NCBI GenBank assembly: GCA_000727475.1
Contig: KL647297.1
Coordinates: 3,195,262-3,259,261 of the forward strand
Direction of reading: 5' to 3'
Length of the DNA: 64,000 nucleotides
Source: Sarcocystis neurona
Lineage: Eukaryota; Apicomplexa; Conoidasida; Eucoccidiorida; Sarcocystidae
A program made the translations under genes and the position numbers. How positions within the stretch are numbered: position 1 is the first letter of the stretch; every line of letters begins with the position of its first letter. This document shows positions 1-12,434 of the stretch, in pieces. Under the pieces are notes generated by a model. That model ran no database searches. It worked only from the letters and a program-made list of their open reading frames with translations, and was not told where the DNA came from.

Positions 1-110
1 TATAGATATATATAGATATAGATATAGATAGATATAGATATAGATATATATATATAGATAGATATAGATATAGATATATATATATATAGATAGATATAGA
101 TATAGATGGA
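1..110. repeat. GATATA/TA microsatellite
   Basis: The window opens in an array of gatata and tata units with no coding content. It runs off the left edge, so its full length is unknown. It is typical of the AT-rich simple repeats that punctuate the first 30 kb. Confidence 0.9.
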
Positions 111-817
111 GATACGCAAGTAGGTGTCTGGACGTGTACTGCATATCAGGAGTCCGACGTGGAGAAGTGACGCGGAAAGATGTGGGGGAATCGCAAGAAG
201 GAAAGAGCAAAGGTGTCCAGTAGAAAAGAAAAGACAGCAGGGCATCTCTTGTTGGCGTGGGCGCGGTCGCTGGAAGTTCTACACAAGTGTCAGACATCAG
301 GCAGAAGCGAGACCCCGCGTAGACGTCCTCGTTCAGAGCGAAGCACCAGCAGAGGCAGAAGGAGGAGCAGCAGGGGAAGCAAAAGGAAGGGAGAAGACTC
401 TTCGAGAGAAGACGGGGGAGGATTGCAGAGGGCACGCGTCGCAGGCGTCTTCCTCTGATTCACGAGTACAAGAAGAGTCCTACGTGCGGAGCCTGCTGCC
501 CCAACTTTAAAAAATTGCGTTGAGCACAGCTCAAGGTGACACTCGTGTGCTCCTCAAGCAGATAGGTAGGGACCCGGTCCCCGCGTCCAACTCCGTTTCC
601 CTCCTAGGGCGCTGTTTTTTGCCGGGTTTCTTTTTTGTTTTTCCCACTTTTTCTCTGTGTGTTGCTGTTGGGTTTCTTTCAAGAAAGAGAAGTGTTCAGG
701 AGTCGCCAGTAGCACGTGCTTCTCTGCAGCGGCAGAGAACTCCGCCTTCGTCGAGATACACTTGCGCGACTTAAAGAACTACTACGCGCGAAGGTAGAAA
801 CTCAGTTTACACTTCTT
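111..817. other. no assignable gene
   Basis: Purine-rich sequence with open frames on the plus strand (124-510). The predicted peptide is Arg/Glu/Gly-rich and has no recognisable domain or convincing splice boundaries. I see no gene I can support. Confidence 0.4.
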
Positions 818-1215
818 CGGAGGTGTACATACAGCCGACGCCACCACGTTGTCAAGTGTATGTACAGGGAACGCCACTATCACCGCCACCACCCCTGCGT
901 TGTGAGGTGTCTCTCCACCTGGCGCCGCGACGGTGTGAGTGTGTGTGTGTGTGTGTGAATCACGTGTAGGTACACCGGCCGCCACCAGGGAGCGACGTGG
1001 AGTGTACGTACACCTGGGGTCACCACCACCACGTGTATTATTGTGTGAAAAGTGCGCGCACCCAGCGCCACGAACCACGAGAGATGCTGCCGCCAAAGGT
1101 GAGGTGTACATACAGTCGGCGACACCACATGTTGAAGTGTACGTACAGCCGACGCCACATGCTGTGGATGTGTGCAACGGTGCCACGACGTGGTGCGGTG
1201 TCTGTACACCTGGTG
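818..1215. repeat. degenerate ~27-30 bp minisatellite
   Basis: Diverged copies of a unit close to gtgtacgtacagccgacgcc recur at about 820, 855, 1000, 1105 and 1135, with CCACC spacers and a short (GT)n run at 937-957. The repetition keeps several frames open on both strands (for example minus 782-1243). That makes these ORFs poor gene candidates. Confidence 0.7.
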
Positions 1216-1239
1216 CCCCGCGCATCCAGTGACAGGGGT

Positions 1240-2534
1240 GCAAGACCTGCTACGTTTGCCAGTCCAGCAGCATATTCTCTGAGTACACGGAAATACCAAA
1301 AGTGCTACACCTTTTTGTAGTGAAAGTCAGCAACGGCGCAGAAGGCGTCGACTTCCCCTACGTCGTCCGATAGCGAAGCAGGAAAAGCATATCTGGCCCG
1401 CGCATTATCACGGAGAGTCCTCTTAGAAAGCCATGCAGATACCCTTGTCTGTCTTTGTGTGTGTATACATATATTGCCGTGCACATACATTTATATACAT
1501 ACGTATGCATGTGTATATACGTGTATAAATAAGCACAGTATGTATATATATGTATATGTGTGGAAACGGACCTCCGGAGAGACGAAGAGCTCCAAGGCGT
1601 CCGTCTTCACCGTCAGGGCGAAGCGCCGGAGAACTCCTTCTTCAAACAGATTGATCGGGAAGACGTATCTGTCGTTTTGAAGCAGCGACCACAAGAAAGC
1701 AGAATGCACGAGAAGGGAAGACTACTCCGAAGAAGGTCAGCGCATCGTAGTGAAGCTGCCTGCTCCGCAGCGCGTTGAAAAATAACAAAAAGCCGCAGAC
1801 AGCAGGACACACGCAGAGAGGAGAGGGGGGCGACTCACAGAAGAAGCAGAGGACGCAGAAAAAGAAGAGACCGGGAAAGCGCAGTCCCAAGGGCGGGGGC
1901 GGAGGAGGTCGATAAAGAAGACGAACAAGAGGAAGAAAACGCAAAGAAAACCACGAAAAGCAGCAGCAAAGAGGCAGAGAGAAGAAGCGACGCGTGCAGG
2001 GCAACACAGAGGAGAAACCCGCAGATACACGTCGACGCAGAAATGCCCCTCCCTTCCCGAAGCGAAGAGGCCGTCACCCGAAGAGAAGAGAAAGACACAA
2101 CGGGCGCGCGTTCTTTTCCTTCGGTCCCGTGCTGCTGTTTTGAGGGGAAACAGCAGAAAGGAGAACAGAGCAAAGAAGAGAAGACAGACCGTCCACACTT
2201 CGTGAGCTTCGCACAGTCCGGTCCCGTGCTGCCTTTTTATGAGGAAAACAGCGGAAAGAAGACAAGAGCGGAAAAGAGACCGTCCGTACTTGTTGAGGTT
2301 CGCATAGCCACCCAGAGTCCCAGCCTTCAGAACGCCTGCCTCTTTCAGGAATCCTCCAAACGTCAGCGCGACGTTCCACCTGCAGGCCTCACACCCAGCC
2401 GTATTCAATATACGTTCGTCGCACAATTTGGGAATGATTTTCCAAGACAAGAAAGGAGCACACACACAGGCCCGGCTGCACGCGGAGGTGTGAGAGATGT
2501 AGAGACTCGATAAACACATGCAAGAAAACAGCCG
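1240..2534. other. purine-biased DNA, no assignable gene
   Basis: From 1,800 to 2,300 the plus strand is strongly purine-rich (gaagaag, aaagaaga), so long frames stay open on both strands (minus 1737-2582, 281 codons). The predicted peptide is a string of Leu/Phe/Ser/Cys from poly-pyrimidine codons. This looks more like intron or intergenic sequence than a protein. A short diverged duplication is visible: 'ggtcccgtgctgc' occurs near 2,123 and again near 2,221, each followed by an AAACAGC-AAAG stretch. Confidence 0.4.
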
Positions 2535-2880
2535 TCGACGCGACACACATATATGTGTATATGCAGAGAAATTTGGGCGCATGTCTCTGCCCGTGCGTAT
2601 ATGTGTGGGTGTGTGTGTGTAATGGCCTATTCATACACATTTTGGCACGTAATCATATATACATACGTATACACTGTAGAAATATATATATGTATATGTG
2701 TGGGTGTGTGTATATATATATGTACATGTATGCGTGAGTGTAGCACTTCTATATATATTTGCATATATGTGTACATATATATGTATGTGTATACATATTT
2801 TCTAGGTATACATATACACATATATACATGTGTGTATCTAAATATATATGCGTATATGTATATGTATACATATATGCCTT
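2535..2880. repeat. TATG/TGTA microsatellite array
   Basis: Continuous alternation of tatatg, tgtgtg and tacata units. ORFs across it encode only Tyr/Ile/Cys/Val/Met strings and should be ignored. Confidence 0.9.
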
Positions 2881-3689
2881 AGTCTATGGTTTGTATATGC
2901 GTGATACCACGGCTGGAACACAAGGGGACAAGCTTCACAAGAGTTGCACATTTTCGCACTCCCCAGGAGAGATACTGGCACCGCGGACCCTCCATTAAAA
3001 TTTCTGCGTTGTAGATATACACACGTAATACGCACAAACCTATAGATATATAGAGCGAAATAGAGACACGTCGGCACTCAGATAGAGAAAGAGAGAGGAA
3101 AAATATACATATACATAAATATATACATATAGATACATAGACAGATAGGTAGGTAGACACATATGTATATACATGCACACGGTGAACAACCAGCCACAGC
3201 ACTATATATATATATATACATCACAAGAGAGAGGGAGAAATTACACACATATGTAGGAAGAGACAAATATAGATAAATATGTATGCAGACGTACACACAC
3301 ATGGAAAGATAGAGAAACACGGGCAACGGGGAAAACTTGGGAAGCGTTTTCTTCTGTTTGTTCTGCGTGCCCGAGCCAGAGAAGAAATCCCAGCAGATGC
3401 AGATCCGCGGGTGTTCCACGAGTCACCATACATGCCTCGTCTCCCCCCCCGTATGTACGCTCTTCCCACCCAAAAAAGGGAGACGAGACGGGGAGACGGC
3501 GAGACGGCGGTAAACGCAGGGACGCTCTTCGCAATCATCAGGGAAGTCACCCAGTCATGTCTCTCTATATGTGGTAGCGATAATAATCAGGTCCTTTTTT
3601 CGTGGATGGGTGGCTAAACGAAGACGGAGGAAATTCTCTGTCACAGCAGCGTATCTACATATATGTACTAAGGTACAGAACTACATATA

Positions 3690-4510
3690 TACGTCTATAT
3701 GTGTAGGTATACGCATGTACCTGCAGATCGGTGGACACACATGTGCGTACACGTGTGTATGTGTGTGTGTGTGTGTATATGTATGTGTGTATATGTGTAT
3801 ACGTATGTGTATATGTGTATTGTAGGTGTCTGTATATGCGTATGTGGTGTGTATATGTATGTGTGTATGTGTGTATTTGTATGTGTGTATATGTGTATAG
3901 GTGTGTATATATGCGTACGTAGTGTGTATATGTATACGTACACGTGTATAGGTGTGTGTGCACGCGTATGTAGTCTGCATATTTATGTGTGTATGTGTAT
4001 AGGTGTGTGTGTACGTGTATGTTTGTGTGCATATGTCTATTATGTGTGTATATGTGTGTATATGTGTGTATATGTGTATCTGTGTGTATATGTGTGTGTA
4101 TGTGTGTATATGTGTGTGTATGTGTGTATATGTGTGTGTATGTGTGTATATGTGTGTGTATGTGTGTATATGTGTGTGTGCGTATGTGTGTACGTATGTA
4201 GGTATGTATGTATCTCTATGTGTCTGTATCTCTACGTGTCTGTATGTATCCATGTACCTATGTGTGTATATGTGTATGTATGTGTGTATATATATATATA
4301 TATGTGAAGGTGCCATATGTGTGTATACAGGCGTATGTATATGTGTGTATGTGTGTGTGCGTGTCCATATATGTATATATATATATATATGTGAATGTGC
4401 TATATACATGTATACAAGTGTGCGTGTGCGTGAGCATATATATGTATATACATATATATATATATGTGTGTGTAGACGAAAGGGGTGGATATGTAGGTTG
4501 TTGCGTATGT
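3690..4510. repeat. ~800 bp TGTATATG dinucleotide-type array
   Basis: Long purine/pyrimidine-alternating tract of tgtgtatatgtgtgtatg units, with a regular higher-order period in 4,080-4,180 (tgtgtatatgtgtgtgta repeated). It keeps frames open on both strands (minus 3681-4607, 308 codons). These are artefacts of the repeat. Such alternating TG/TA DNA can adopt non-B conformations. Confidence 0.95.
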
Positions 4511-4686
4511 GAGAACTAATGAATGTACAAAAATTCCTGCACATTTGCATGCATATGTAAAACGCACGCCGGTATACATATATATATATATATATGTGTA
4601 GAAACAAAGGAGAGGAAGTGGGTGATGAATACTAAGAGGCAAAGCTGGACTCGCGAGTGACTTCCTCTTTGAAGTGGGAGGAGTTG

Positions 4687-5759
4687 TTACGCGTGAATAA
4701 GCAAAGAGCGCCTGTCACCTTGCAGATGGACGGCCCACTGCTGCCGCTCTGTGTGCAGGCGGAGCGAGTCGCAGCAGAGGCGGAAGCAGCAGCAACAGCA
4801 GCAGCAGAGACGGACAGAGCAATAGCAGCAGCAGAGACGAAAGCAGCAAGAGCAGCCACAGCGCGGTGGCCCAAGTGGCTGGACACATCCCAGAGGCAGC
4901 AGCGGCGCCGGTGTGAGTCGAAGGAGGTGTCAGCAGCAGCTTACCGATCGAACTCAGCAAGCGTGGCGCAGTCGAGAGTAATTCTTTCTCGTTTGCCTTC
5001 AGGAGTCTGACAAGCGAAGAAGAAGCACGTTTAGAGAAACAAAATTCTTCTCCACCATCTCGGTGACACTCGCAAAAGAGCAGCTCTCTCGACCAAGTGG
5101 TGCCTTCGACGCACACGAAGCAATAGCAGCAGCAACTCTGTGCAACTGCTGTTGCTGTGTGTCATCGCCCTGCCGTCCTCGTCTCGAGAAGAAATGACGA
5201 GTGGCAGCGCTCCGGAAGCAGCAGCAGCAGCTGTTGCTGCTCCACGCCTCCTTCGTCCCTCTCCCCCCTTTCCCACCGTAGTGGCAGTAGGAGCAGCAGC
5301 AGCAAGAGGGACGCAGCAGCACATGCAGCAGCCGCGTCGCAGCAGCAGCGGGAGAAGTAGAAAAGTAGTCGCCAGGCAATGGCGTCAATAAGCAGCCGCA
5401 TCTAGCAACCCGGCACCTGCCGCAGCAGCGGCAGGGACACCGACAGCAGCCGCACGAGCAGGAGACTGTTTGACAGCAGCAACAGCGTCAGCAGCAGCGC
5501 AAGACACGGAGGAGGAACGGACACGCGCGCGCGTCCAGACAAAAGGCGGCGGCGTGGGGCAGCAGTAGCAGTCAAGAGGAAGAAAAAAAAGTGCAAGGCA
5601 AGGGGAAAACTCCTTACGGTGTGCGTAATGCGGATATCTCGTCGCTCGCGGCTAGCAGTAGCTACGCAGTGATCTGCCTGCAGCACCAGGACGGGCTCCG
5701 CGTTTGGGTCACCGTAGTAGCGATAAAGTTGCAGCAGGCCCTTCGTAACGACGCCCGCT
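4687..5759 (-). CDS. hypothetical protein, 3' part of a multi-exon gene
   Basis: Four exons chain in frame on the minus strand: 5759-5618, 5401-5277, 5006-4945 and 4748-4687, ending in TAA. Introns start GTAAGG, GTGGGA and GTAAGC and end in TAG, CAG and CAG; a CTAAAC branch-like site lies before exon 3. Exon 1 (contains VVTKGLLQLYRYYGD) and the last two exons (RLLSSI joined to ERQQWAVHLQGDRRSL) are the most protein-like. The 5277-5401 exon is rich in CTG codons and is the weakest link. I recognise no family. The 5' end is missing: a stop lies just upstream of the first exon, so at least one more exon is expected. Confidence 0.5.
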
Positions 5760-7479
5760 CTGTTCGGTAGCACGAGCACGTTGAATTAGAAGAGTTTTTC
5801 AAGCCAGGTCAACAGATGTGTCTAGGGCGTCTATGCCCTTGCACATATATATATTTGCATGCATTTGTGTGTACATAGGGTCGCGCGTACTGCTGGATGG
5901 ATGTGTCACAGAGAGACGGGAGAGAGAGCCAGAGAGACGCCGAGAAAGAAAGGCAGCCAGATTTATATATTGTTACGAGGCACACGCAGAGGGACAGGTA
6001 CATCTACATATATATATGCAAGCACCAGGGACAGACGCAGAGAGATCCAGACAGATAGAAAAGGAGACAGACAGGAAGAGAGCAGAGATGCTGACTGACA
6101 GATATTGATAGATGGGTCCCAGAAGGTAGACACGGTTGACGAATAGACCTGTCCCCGAACAACTGCCCGCGGAGATTGACAGACGGAGAGAAACGGAGGT
6201 CCAAGGATTGGTGTATGGATCGATAGAAATCCACACAGAAAGAGAGGCTGCCAGAGGAAGACACACAGAAACGGAGACAGCGACGGCGTCGTGCGCATGC
6301 GGAGAAGGAGACACAGGAAGAAATGGACTGTGTGGCGCTTCTGTCGAAAGAGACGAGACAGCAGGCGGGAGAGACTGTTGGCAGTTCGGGAGTGTGTCCG
6401 GTCGAGAGTTGCGACTGAAGGAAGTGAAGAGGCGACTTGCCAGTGAAAAAGAAAAGCGAAGACAGAAACGAGAAGAGACCGGCAGCACACAAGTACAGGT
6501 ACGTCTGGTGGAGGGCGACGCCCGGGAAGGAAGTGAGGAAAAGCTGCTCGGCAGCAACGGGTTCTTATCGCTGTGTCTCCCTTTCTGCAGGTGTATCTGC
6601 CTGGCCAAAACACGAGAGAAACGTAGGGAGAAAACTTACTGAATCAGTTTATTCACGCCGCCCACGTCTTTTCGATCAAAAAATCCGTTCTCTCGCAACT
6701 TGCGCAACCACCTAATATGAGGGTGCCACATGCATACAAGCACACGCATGCACACAAGTGCCTAAAAATTTACGTTCAGGTATTAAAGACAGACATATAC
6801 ATATATATGTGTGTGTAGACATGTATATGCTTGTGTAAGAGTATTAAGTTTCACATGCGTGAAGAGACTTGCTTTCACACAAATGTGTACAAGTAGAGAT
6901 CCATTCAAAGACAGACATATATATCTGTAGACAATTCCGAGGCATATTTACATACACATATATGCGTCTCTATTGATAAGAGAAATGCAAGGACATATCC
7001 CTTTGTATATACCTTTGTGTAGCTCTTTCTCTGTCTACATGCGGAATGTGGATCAGCGCACCAATGTACGCTGTCTCGGAGCCTGTACTTCTCTCTCTGT
7101 GTCTCTCTAGATATTCTCATCTATGTGCTCTATATAAATTGTGTGCAGATACACATATATATATGTGTGGGCAGATATTTGCACGCACGTGTATATACGT
7201 ATACTTGAAAGGAGAGAGAAAGAAGAAGGTTTCTTCGCATGCATTCCTGCGTCAACCTAGACATAAGTACATCTTTTTACATTCTGTCGCGCGCCGCCTT
7301 GTATGTGTCTCTCTACCTCCTTCTTCTTCTCCCTGTGAGAGTGTGTAAGTGTGCCCCTGCCTTCGGCTTCGGGGTGAAGAAACTTCCTCTCTTTCGTGCG
7401 TCACTTCAAAGCGGCATATTTGTCCACTTTTCATTGGCCCACGTACGCTGCTGCGGAGCACGCAGAGCTAAAAAGATCT
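5760..7479. other. no assignable gene
   Basis: Contains overlapping open frames on both strands between 5,960 and 6,640 (Ser/Leu/Cys-rich on minus, Arg/Glu/Thr-rich on plus), caused by a purine-rich plus strand with GACAGA/GAGACAG motifs. Short TATATG arrays occur near 6,795 and 7,150. It may hold 5' exons of the gene ending at 4,687, but I found no phase-consistent ones. Confidence 0.35.
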
Positions 7480-10043
7480 TTATTTGTAAACGTGTGGGTG
7501 ACTCGAGACTGTCGAGCTGCTGCAGACACACCCCGCCGGCTGCTCGACGGCAAAGATGACTTCTTGTGAGGAAATGAGGAAGAACCGGCGCGCAGAGATT
7601 CTTGCGCAGAACGTCCTTCTCTTGAGTCCGCAAGACCTACACCGCGCACGCGGCCGAGAGCGTCCTTCTGCTGCATGTGTCTCTTTCGACGACGCAGCCC
7701 CGGTCTGTTTTTCGCGACTTCACTGAGCGCATGCAGCCCTCGTCGAAATGAGATCCTATGCCCACTTCATGCGCTCCCCCGTGTACATAAAGATGCAGAG
7801 AAACAGCACGCAGACACACCCCGTGGGCAGTCCACACAGCGAGAGACGGCACGTAGACAAACGCCGTGGGCAATCCACACAGAGAGACAGCGCATAGGCA
7901 GACCTGGTGAGAATCCATACAGAGACAGCACATAGACAGACCCGAGGGGAACGGAGGGAGACAGCAGGTAGACAGACCCCCTGGGAAATCCACGCAGAGA
8001 GAGACGGCGTGAAGAGAGTCCGGGTAGAGACTGTTCTTCTGCAGGTAGTGGGGAACGTGCCCAACGCACCTGTCGTAAATTTCGGGACTTGCGAAACCGA
8101 AGACGTACGTTTCTTCGTCAGCAGTGTCTGGCTGTGGCGCACAAAGAGACACACAGTAGCATGTCTCAGCAGTTGCTCACGCGTGCAGCCCTGCAGCGGC
8201 TCCTGCTCCTCCTGTATGCAACGTCTTCGTTGCTGCCATTGCCGCGCGCGCCGGTCGCAGCCGACCCTCGGCAGCGTTCCACGACCCCACGTATGTTCGT
8301 CAAACAGCCGCCAAGAAGAGAGAGGAAACACAAGAAAAAGGCGCGCAGACATGCATCCCCGCCAGGCGCACGTCCGCAACGCTTGTCGCTGCTGCAGCAG
8401 CAATGGCGTGCATGCGCACGCATCTGTGGCCGTCGCTCGCCGGGGATGCGCGGCTCATCACGACGCAAAGCCGAGAGGCGACTGCCTCGTCGAAAGGTCC
8501 GTTTTTTCAGCGCACTGGCGTGAGACCAGATGTAGAGGGGCTGGTGTTACGTGTAAATAGACGTGACACGACGGAGACAGGGGAAAAAGCTGTGAAGCAA
8601 ATGTTAGAAGTGAAGAAGAATCGGCTTTGGGACGGCGGTGAGAGGGACACGTCTGCAGACAAAGCGGCCCCCTCCTCTGTTTTAGATAGAAGACAAAGAA
8701 GACGTGGCATGGAGACGGGGTGGCCGGGACGAGACAGAGACACGAACGCGCGAGAGGCAGCGAGACGGCGAGACGGGGACAGAGACAGGCACAATGAGAG
8801 CCGGAGACAGGCAGAGAGCTCCAGAGAAAGCCGGGGAAAAGGAGACACAGAGAGAGCTCGCTGATTTGGTGGATGGAAGAAAGTGAGTTCCACTTGTACC
8901 CCGGCAACGAGCGCCGCGCTGGGAGTTCTCAACGGCAGCAGCAGCAGAGGTGCGCGACGCAGTGCTGTCGCCCGCGCCCCAAAGAAGAAGCGGCACCAGC
9001 AGCCCGGGCCATACACAAGGAGCAACAGCTACTCTGCCCTCTACAACACAGCAAAACGAAACCAAAACGCTACCGCGGCTCAAGCTGCTGCCACTGTCAG
9101 GCGCCGCTACAATAATTTATATATATGTGCATATAAAGATATATATATATCGCATGTATATGCATATATATATATATCGCGTGCAACGTATATACGCATG
9201 CGTGTGTCTTCAGAGATGTAGGCAAGCCCTTCAGCAGGTTCGTGCCTCTTCTGTATCTAAGCACAAACGCGCCTATACATGTATATGAAAAATCTTCTTT
9301 TACGCACCCACACCCAGACACATGTATTTATATATATGTACGTATATCTATATGTATGTATGTATATATATACATATATGTGTGCACATAAACATATACA
9401 CACATGCCAAGCGTATGTACTACATACGCACATACCTCCCAAAGGCGCCTGTAGCAGGCCTCTGCGTAGTGTTCACACGCACCTGGCCCCACACTTACCT
9501 AGAGCGAGAACTTTCTACACTTATTCCTACATCTGTAGAGGGCACGTATGCACGAATATACATACATAGATATATGTGTGTACACTTATATACATATGTG
9601 CAAGAAGCGACTACCAGAGACACCAACAAAAAGGCGTGCAACGACTTATATACGTTTCAGAACACACGTAGTTGTGTAGGTCGACGAAGCGGCGGCGTCT
9701 GGTGCAGCTCGTGCACATAGGCAGCACATCAACCGCGCCTCACCATGTGCCGGACAACAAACTCTTGCTGCCGGTCGTCAGCGGTGGTAATACAGTCGGT
9801 ATTCTTCAATTTGAGAAGCGGGGCGATATCGCCAGCTTTCTCAAACAGCAGCAGGCAGCCGTCGCGGACGAAGAAGAGTCTGCATGCGGCGAAAAAGACG
9901 CAAAGAGCAGGCGACACAGGCGGTTCTCTTCGCCACGCGCCCGAAGACCGCACCTCCCGGCCGTAGACACGTGAGTACGGAGAAGAAATATCGCAAGGCG
10001 ATCTGATATCCTTGCTGTTCCCTTTTCCTCTCTTCCTCTTTCG
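7480..10043 (-). CDS. hypothetical protein, possibly PH-fold; several exons
   Basis: Supported exons on the minus strand: 10043-9971, 9879-9744, 8131-8070 and terminal 7636-7480 (TAA). The first pair joins in frame (donor GTGTCT, acceptor GCATGCAG), and the last pair joins in frame (donor GTGCGT, acceptor GTGTAG). An exon ending at 8181 (donor GTGAGC) fits the phase of the 8131 exon. The 9879-9744 exon reads FFVRDGCLLLFEKAGD and later RQQEFVVRHM. This pattern resembles the second and third strands of a pleckstrin-homology domain, and the terminal exon has a similar FFLISSQEV strand. The PH idea is inference from pattern only. Exons between 8,200 and 9,744 are not resolved, so this could also be two genes. 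Confidence 0.5.
7775..8010. repeat. ~35 bp minisatellite inside an intron
   Basis: Four to six imperfect copies of a unit containing gtagacagac, a CCCNNGGGNAATCCA core and CACAGAGAGACAG. It lies wholly within the predicted 8069-7637 intron of the minus-strand gene. Confidence 0.75.
9117..9420. repeat. TATATG array
   Basis: Runs of tatata/tatatg interrupted by 60 bp of unique sequence (9,200-9,280). Confidence 0.85.
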
Positions 10044-12209
10044 CTGAGCGCAGCAGCTTCGTGCAAGGAACAGACTTGCTGGCAGCACGAGAGAGGGAAC
10101 CTCTGACGCGTTGCGCCGTGTTCTGCACCGCGAGGAGTCCGCGAGAAGCAGAGACGAACGAAGTCTCGCCCTCTGGACGCCCGCAGGTGGGCTCCTTTTC
10201 CGAACAGAAGACAAAAGGTGTCCGTCTCTACACGTGTGTGTCTGTGCAGTGAGGCGGCAGGCGTTTCGCACGTAGACAACGCAAAGCGAGACCAAAGGAG
10301 GGACAGGCAGCAACGTCCCGCGCAGAAACAGCAGAGCAAGAAGCAGCAGCAGGAACGCCAGTCCAGTCTGACAGGACCGCCCGGCAGCCACGCCTGTCGC
10401 CGCGCAGAGGTGCACACGCACGTGCAGCGCAGTGCGGGTTGCCATGTTCGACGTCTCTCTACAGCGGCGCACATACGAGGAGGGAAGAAGAGAAAGTGAG
10501 ATGCGTGCGTTGTATCGAGAAAGGCAGCACTTCTTTTGCCCCGAAGAAAGGTTGCGCTTTGACGAGCCGCAGGAGAGAAACTCTTCCCCTGCGTCGTCCT
10601 GCCGTTTTTCTTCTCTCTCGTGCAGGAAGACCTGTTGCAGGTATCTTCTTCAAAGAGAGACACGGTGTGCGTTCTTCCGCAGGACGAGGAAAGTGTACGC
10701 GTTCTCGGCAAAACAGAGGCACTTCGATGTTCTCCACGTCACAAAGAGAAAAAGACAGAGAGAGAGAAAGACAGACAACCCCACACCTTCTGGACCGAAA
10801 GAAAGGAAGAAGTTTGTTCTCCCGTTGAGCAAGAAACCAGAGAGAGACAGAAGGACAGAGAGACGGAGGAAAAAAGAAGAAAAGGAGAGACGCGGAAGGA
10901 GAAGACCAACTAGTGGAGAGATCTGCTGCTGTCACATAGCGAGAGAGCGATCGGGCAAGCCGAAGAAGGAGACGCGCCGTAAAAGCGGCTGCAGCACCTT
11001 CCGGGAGAGGGGGGGGGGACACGAACGGCTGTTCAGGAGTTACACGATAAAAAAACACTTTCTAGCACAGGAGAAACTGCGGAGAAGAAATGCAAACGTC
11101 GACGAAGGAAAGACTGGCACAGTCGCAAAAAGAGAAACCAGCCAAGCGGAAAAAGCAGTGAATCGTCGAAGCGAGAGAAACGTGCACGGGTGCCGGGAAG
11201 ACCTTCCCGCCCAGGGACGTATGCAGCAACAGGGTAGGCGTACACCCCGGAGAAAAGGGAAGAAAGGTAGAGAAATGGAATAGGTACAAAGACGCACGCA
11301 CAGATGATGCAGCGTATATCTGCACCGTACGACTAAACGAACATCGCGCTCCTAATATACATATATCTTTCTGTGCGTCTGTACATGTGTCTGTTCAGGC
11401 ATGCGTTTGTATCCTTGGGGGGGATATGTAGACATATACAAACCGATATATAGAAGTAAACATCGGCAAAAACGACGTCGGTGTGCGCATGCAAACACCG
11501 TCCTACCAACATACATTTCTTAGCGTCCTTTCTGTGTAGACCTGTGTGTGAACTATCGACGTGAAAGCGCGCTCTCTGCCTACACACCGTCCGCGCTCCT
11601 GTCTCGTCTCAACAGCGAGAGCCGCCAAGACAGGAACTTTTCAGACGACGCGCGCGGGCCTCACAAACACCTCTCTACAGCCATCACACAAAAACTCGTG
11701 TCTCTTCACATATATATGTAGACACGTCCACACAAATGTATACATATATATGTGGGCATCATGTGTGGATACCTACGCGCGTGTAAACTGGAAAACATGT
11801 ATATATACATATATATATGTGGAGAATTTTTTTATGTAGGTTGTGAGTGTACACAAATGTGTATGGACGGCCTCGCGCATCCATCATCACACAGGACCTC
11901 GGGCGTCGTCCGCAGAGGCATGTTCGTTGTACGTCTACTTGTAGGTACACGCCGTTGCAGACGCCCACATATACGGGGAAGTCCATCTGTCCTTGCTGGC
12001 AAGACACAGACTCGTGTAGGAGAAGCCTGCGTCAAAATTTGGTTTCCTTGTTCGTGTACACTTGTTGAAAAGAGAGAGAGAGAGAGATGCAGGTGGTGGT
12101 GCAGGTGGTGTACGCGAGCGCTGAAAGCACGTGGGTGAACGCTGGGGGTCCGCCATTTGGCTGCGCGCACATGACGCAGGTGGTGGAAGTGGAGCGGCGC
12201 GCAACTTAC
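10044..12209. other. purine-rich plus strand, gene content unresolved
   Basis: A 283-codon plus-strand frame (10432-11283) is very rich in Arg, Lys and Glu. The same DNA is open on the minus strand in all three frames (for example 9806-10711 and 10459-11058). This points to purine bias rather than to one protein. On the minus strand, 11,130-11,240 looks coding in more than one frame. TATATG arrays at 11,710-11,820 and an (AG)7 run at 12,071-12,087 complete it. I cannot assign a gene. Confidence 0.35.
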
Positions 12210-12434
12210 TCATCTTCCGCCCCTTCCCTCTCTTTCGCTGCCACTTCTTCTCCTTTTCCTTCTTTCGGCGGCTTTGCGGAGGGGGCGGGCGCTTTGGGAG
12301 CCCGCGGGGGCGGGGGAAGTGATTTTTTTCGGGGACGCAGGGAGGACGGCTTGCGTATCATCGCCGGTTTGCCCGGCTGCGGCGACGGTGCCCTGGCGGA
12401 CCAGTAGCTCCCCTTGGCAATTTCACTTTCCACC
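12210..12434 (-). CDS. internal exon, Lys/Pro/Glu-rich hypothetical protein
   Basis: A 225-base exon bounded by CGCAG and a perfect GTAAGT donor. It starts with one base of a split codon and ends with two. Its 74 residues run from VESEIAKGSYWSARAP through a Pro/Ala/Lys-rich stretch (KSLPPPPRAPKAPAPSAKPP) to an acidic end (EEVAAKEREGAED). The composition suggests a disordered, basic-then-acidic linker. No domain is recognised. Neighbouring exons were not identified with confidence; the next exon must begin with one base to keep phase. Confidence 0.6.

Noticed and set aside
3681..4607. 308-codon minus-strand ORF and matching plus ORFs of Tyr/Thr/His/Ile or Cys/Val/Tyr
   Set aside because: Entirely translated TG/TA microsatellite; no start context, domain or splice sites.
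9672..9974. Plus-strand ORF with GGNTVGILQFEKRGDIASF
   Set aside because: Explained as antisense of the minus exon 9879-9744 through the palindrome at 9810-9845; the minus exon has a good acceptor and donor.
10432..11283. 283-codon plus-strand Arg/Lys/Glu-rich ORF
   Set aside because: The DNA is purine-rich and all minus frames are open too; the peptide has no domain. Probably compositional.
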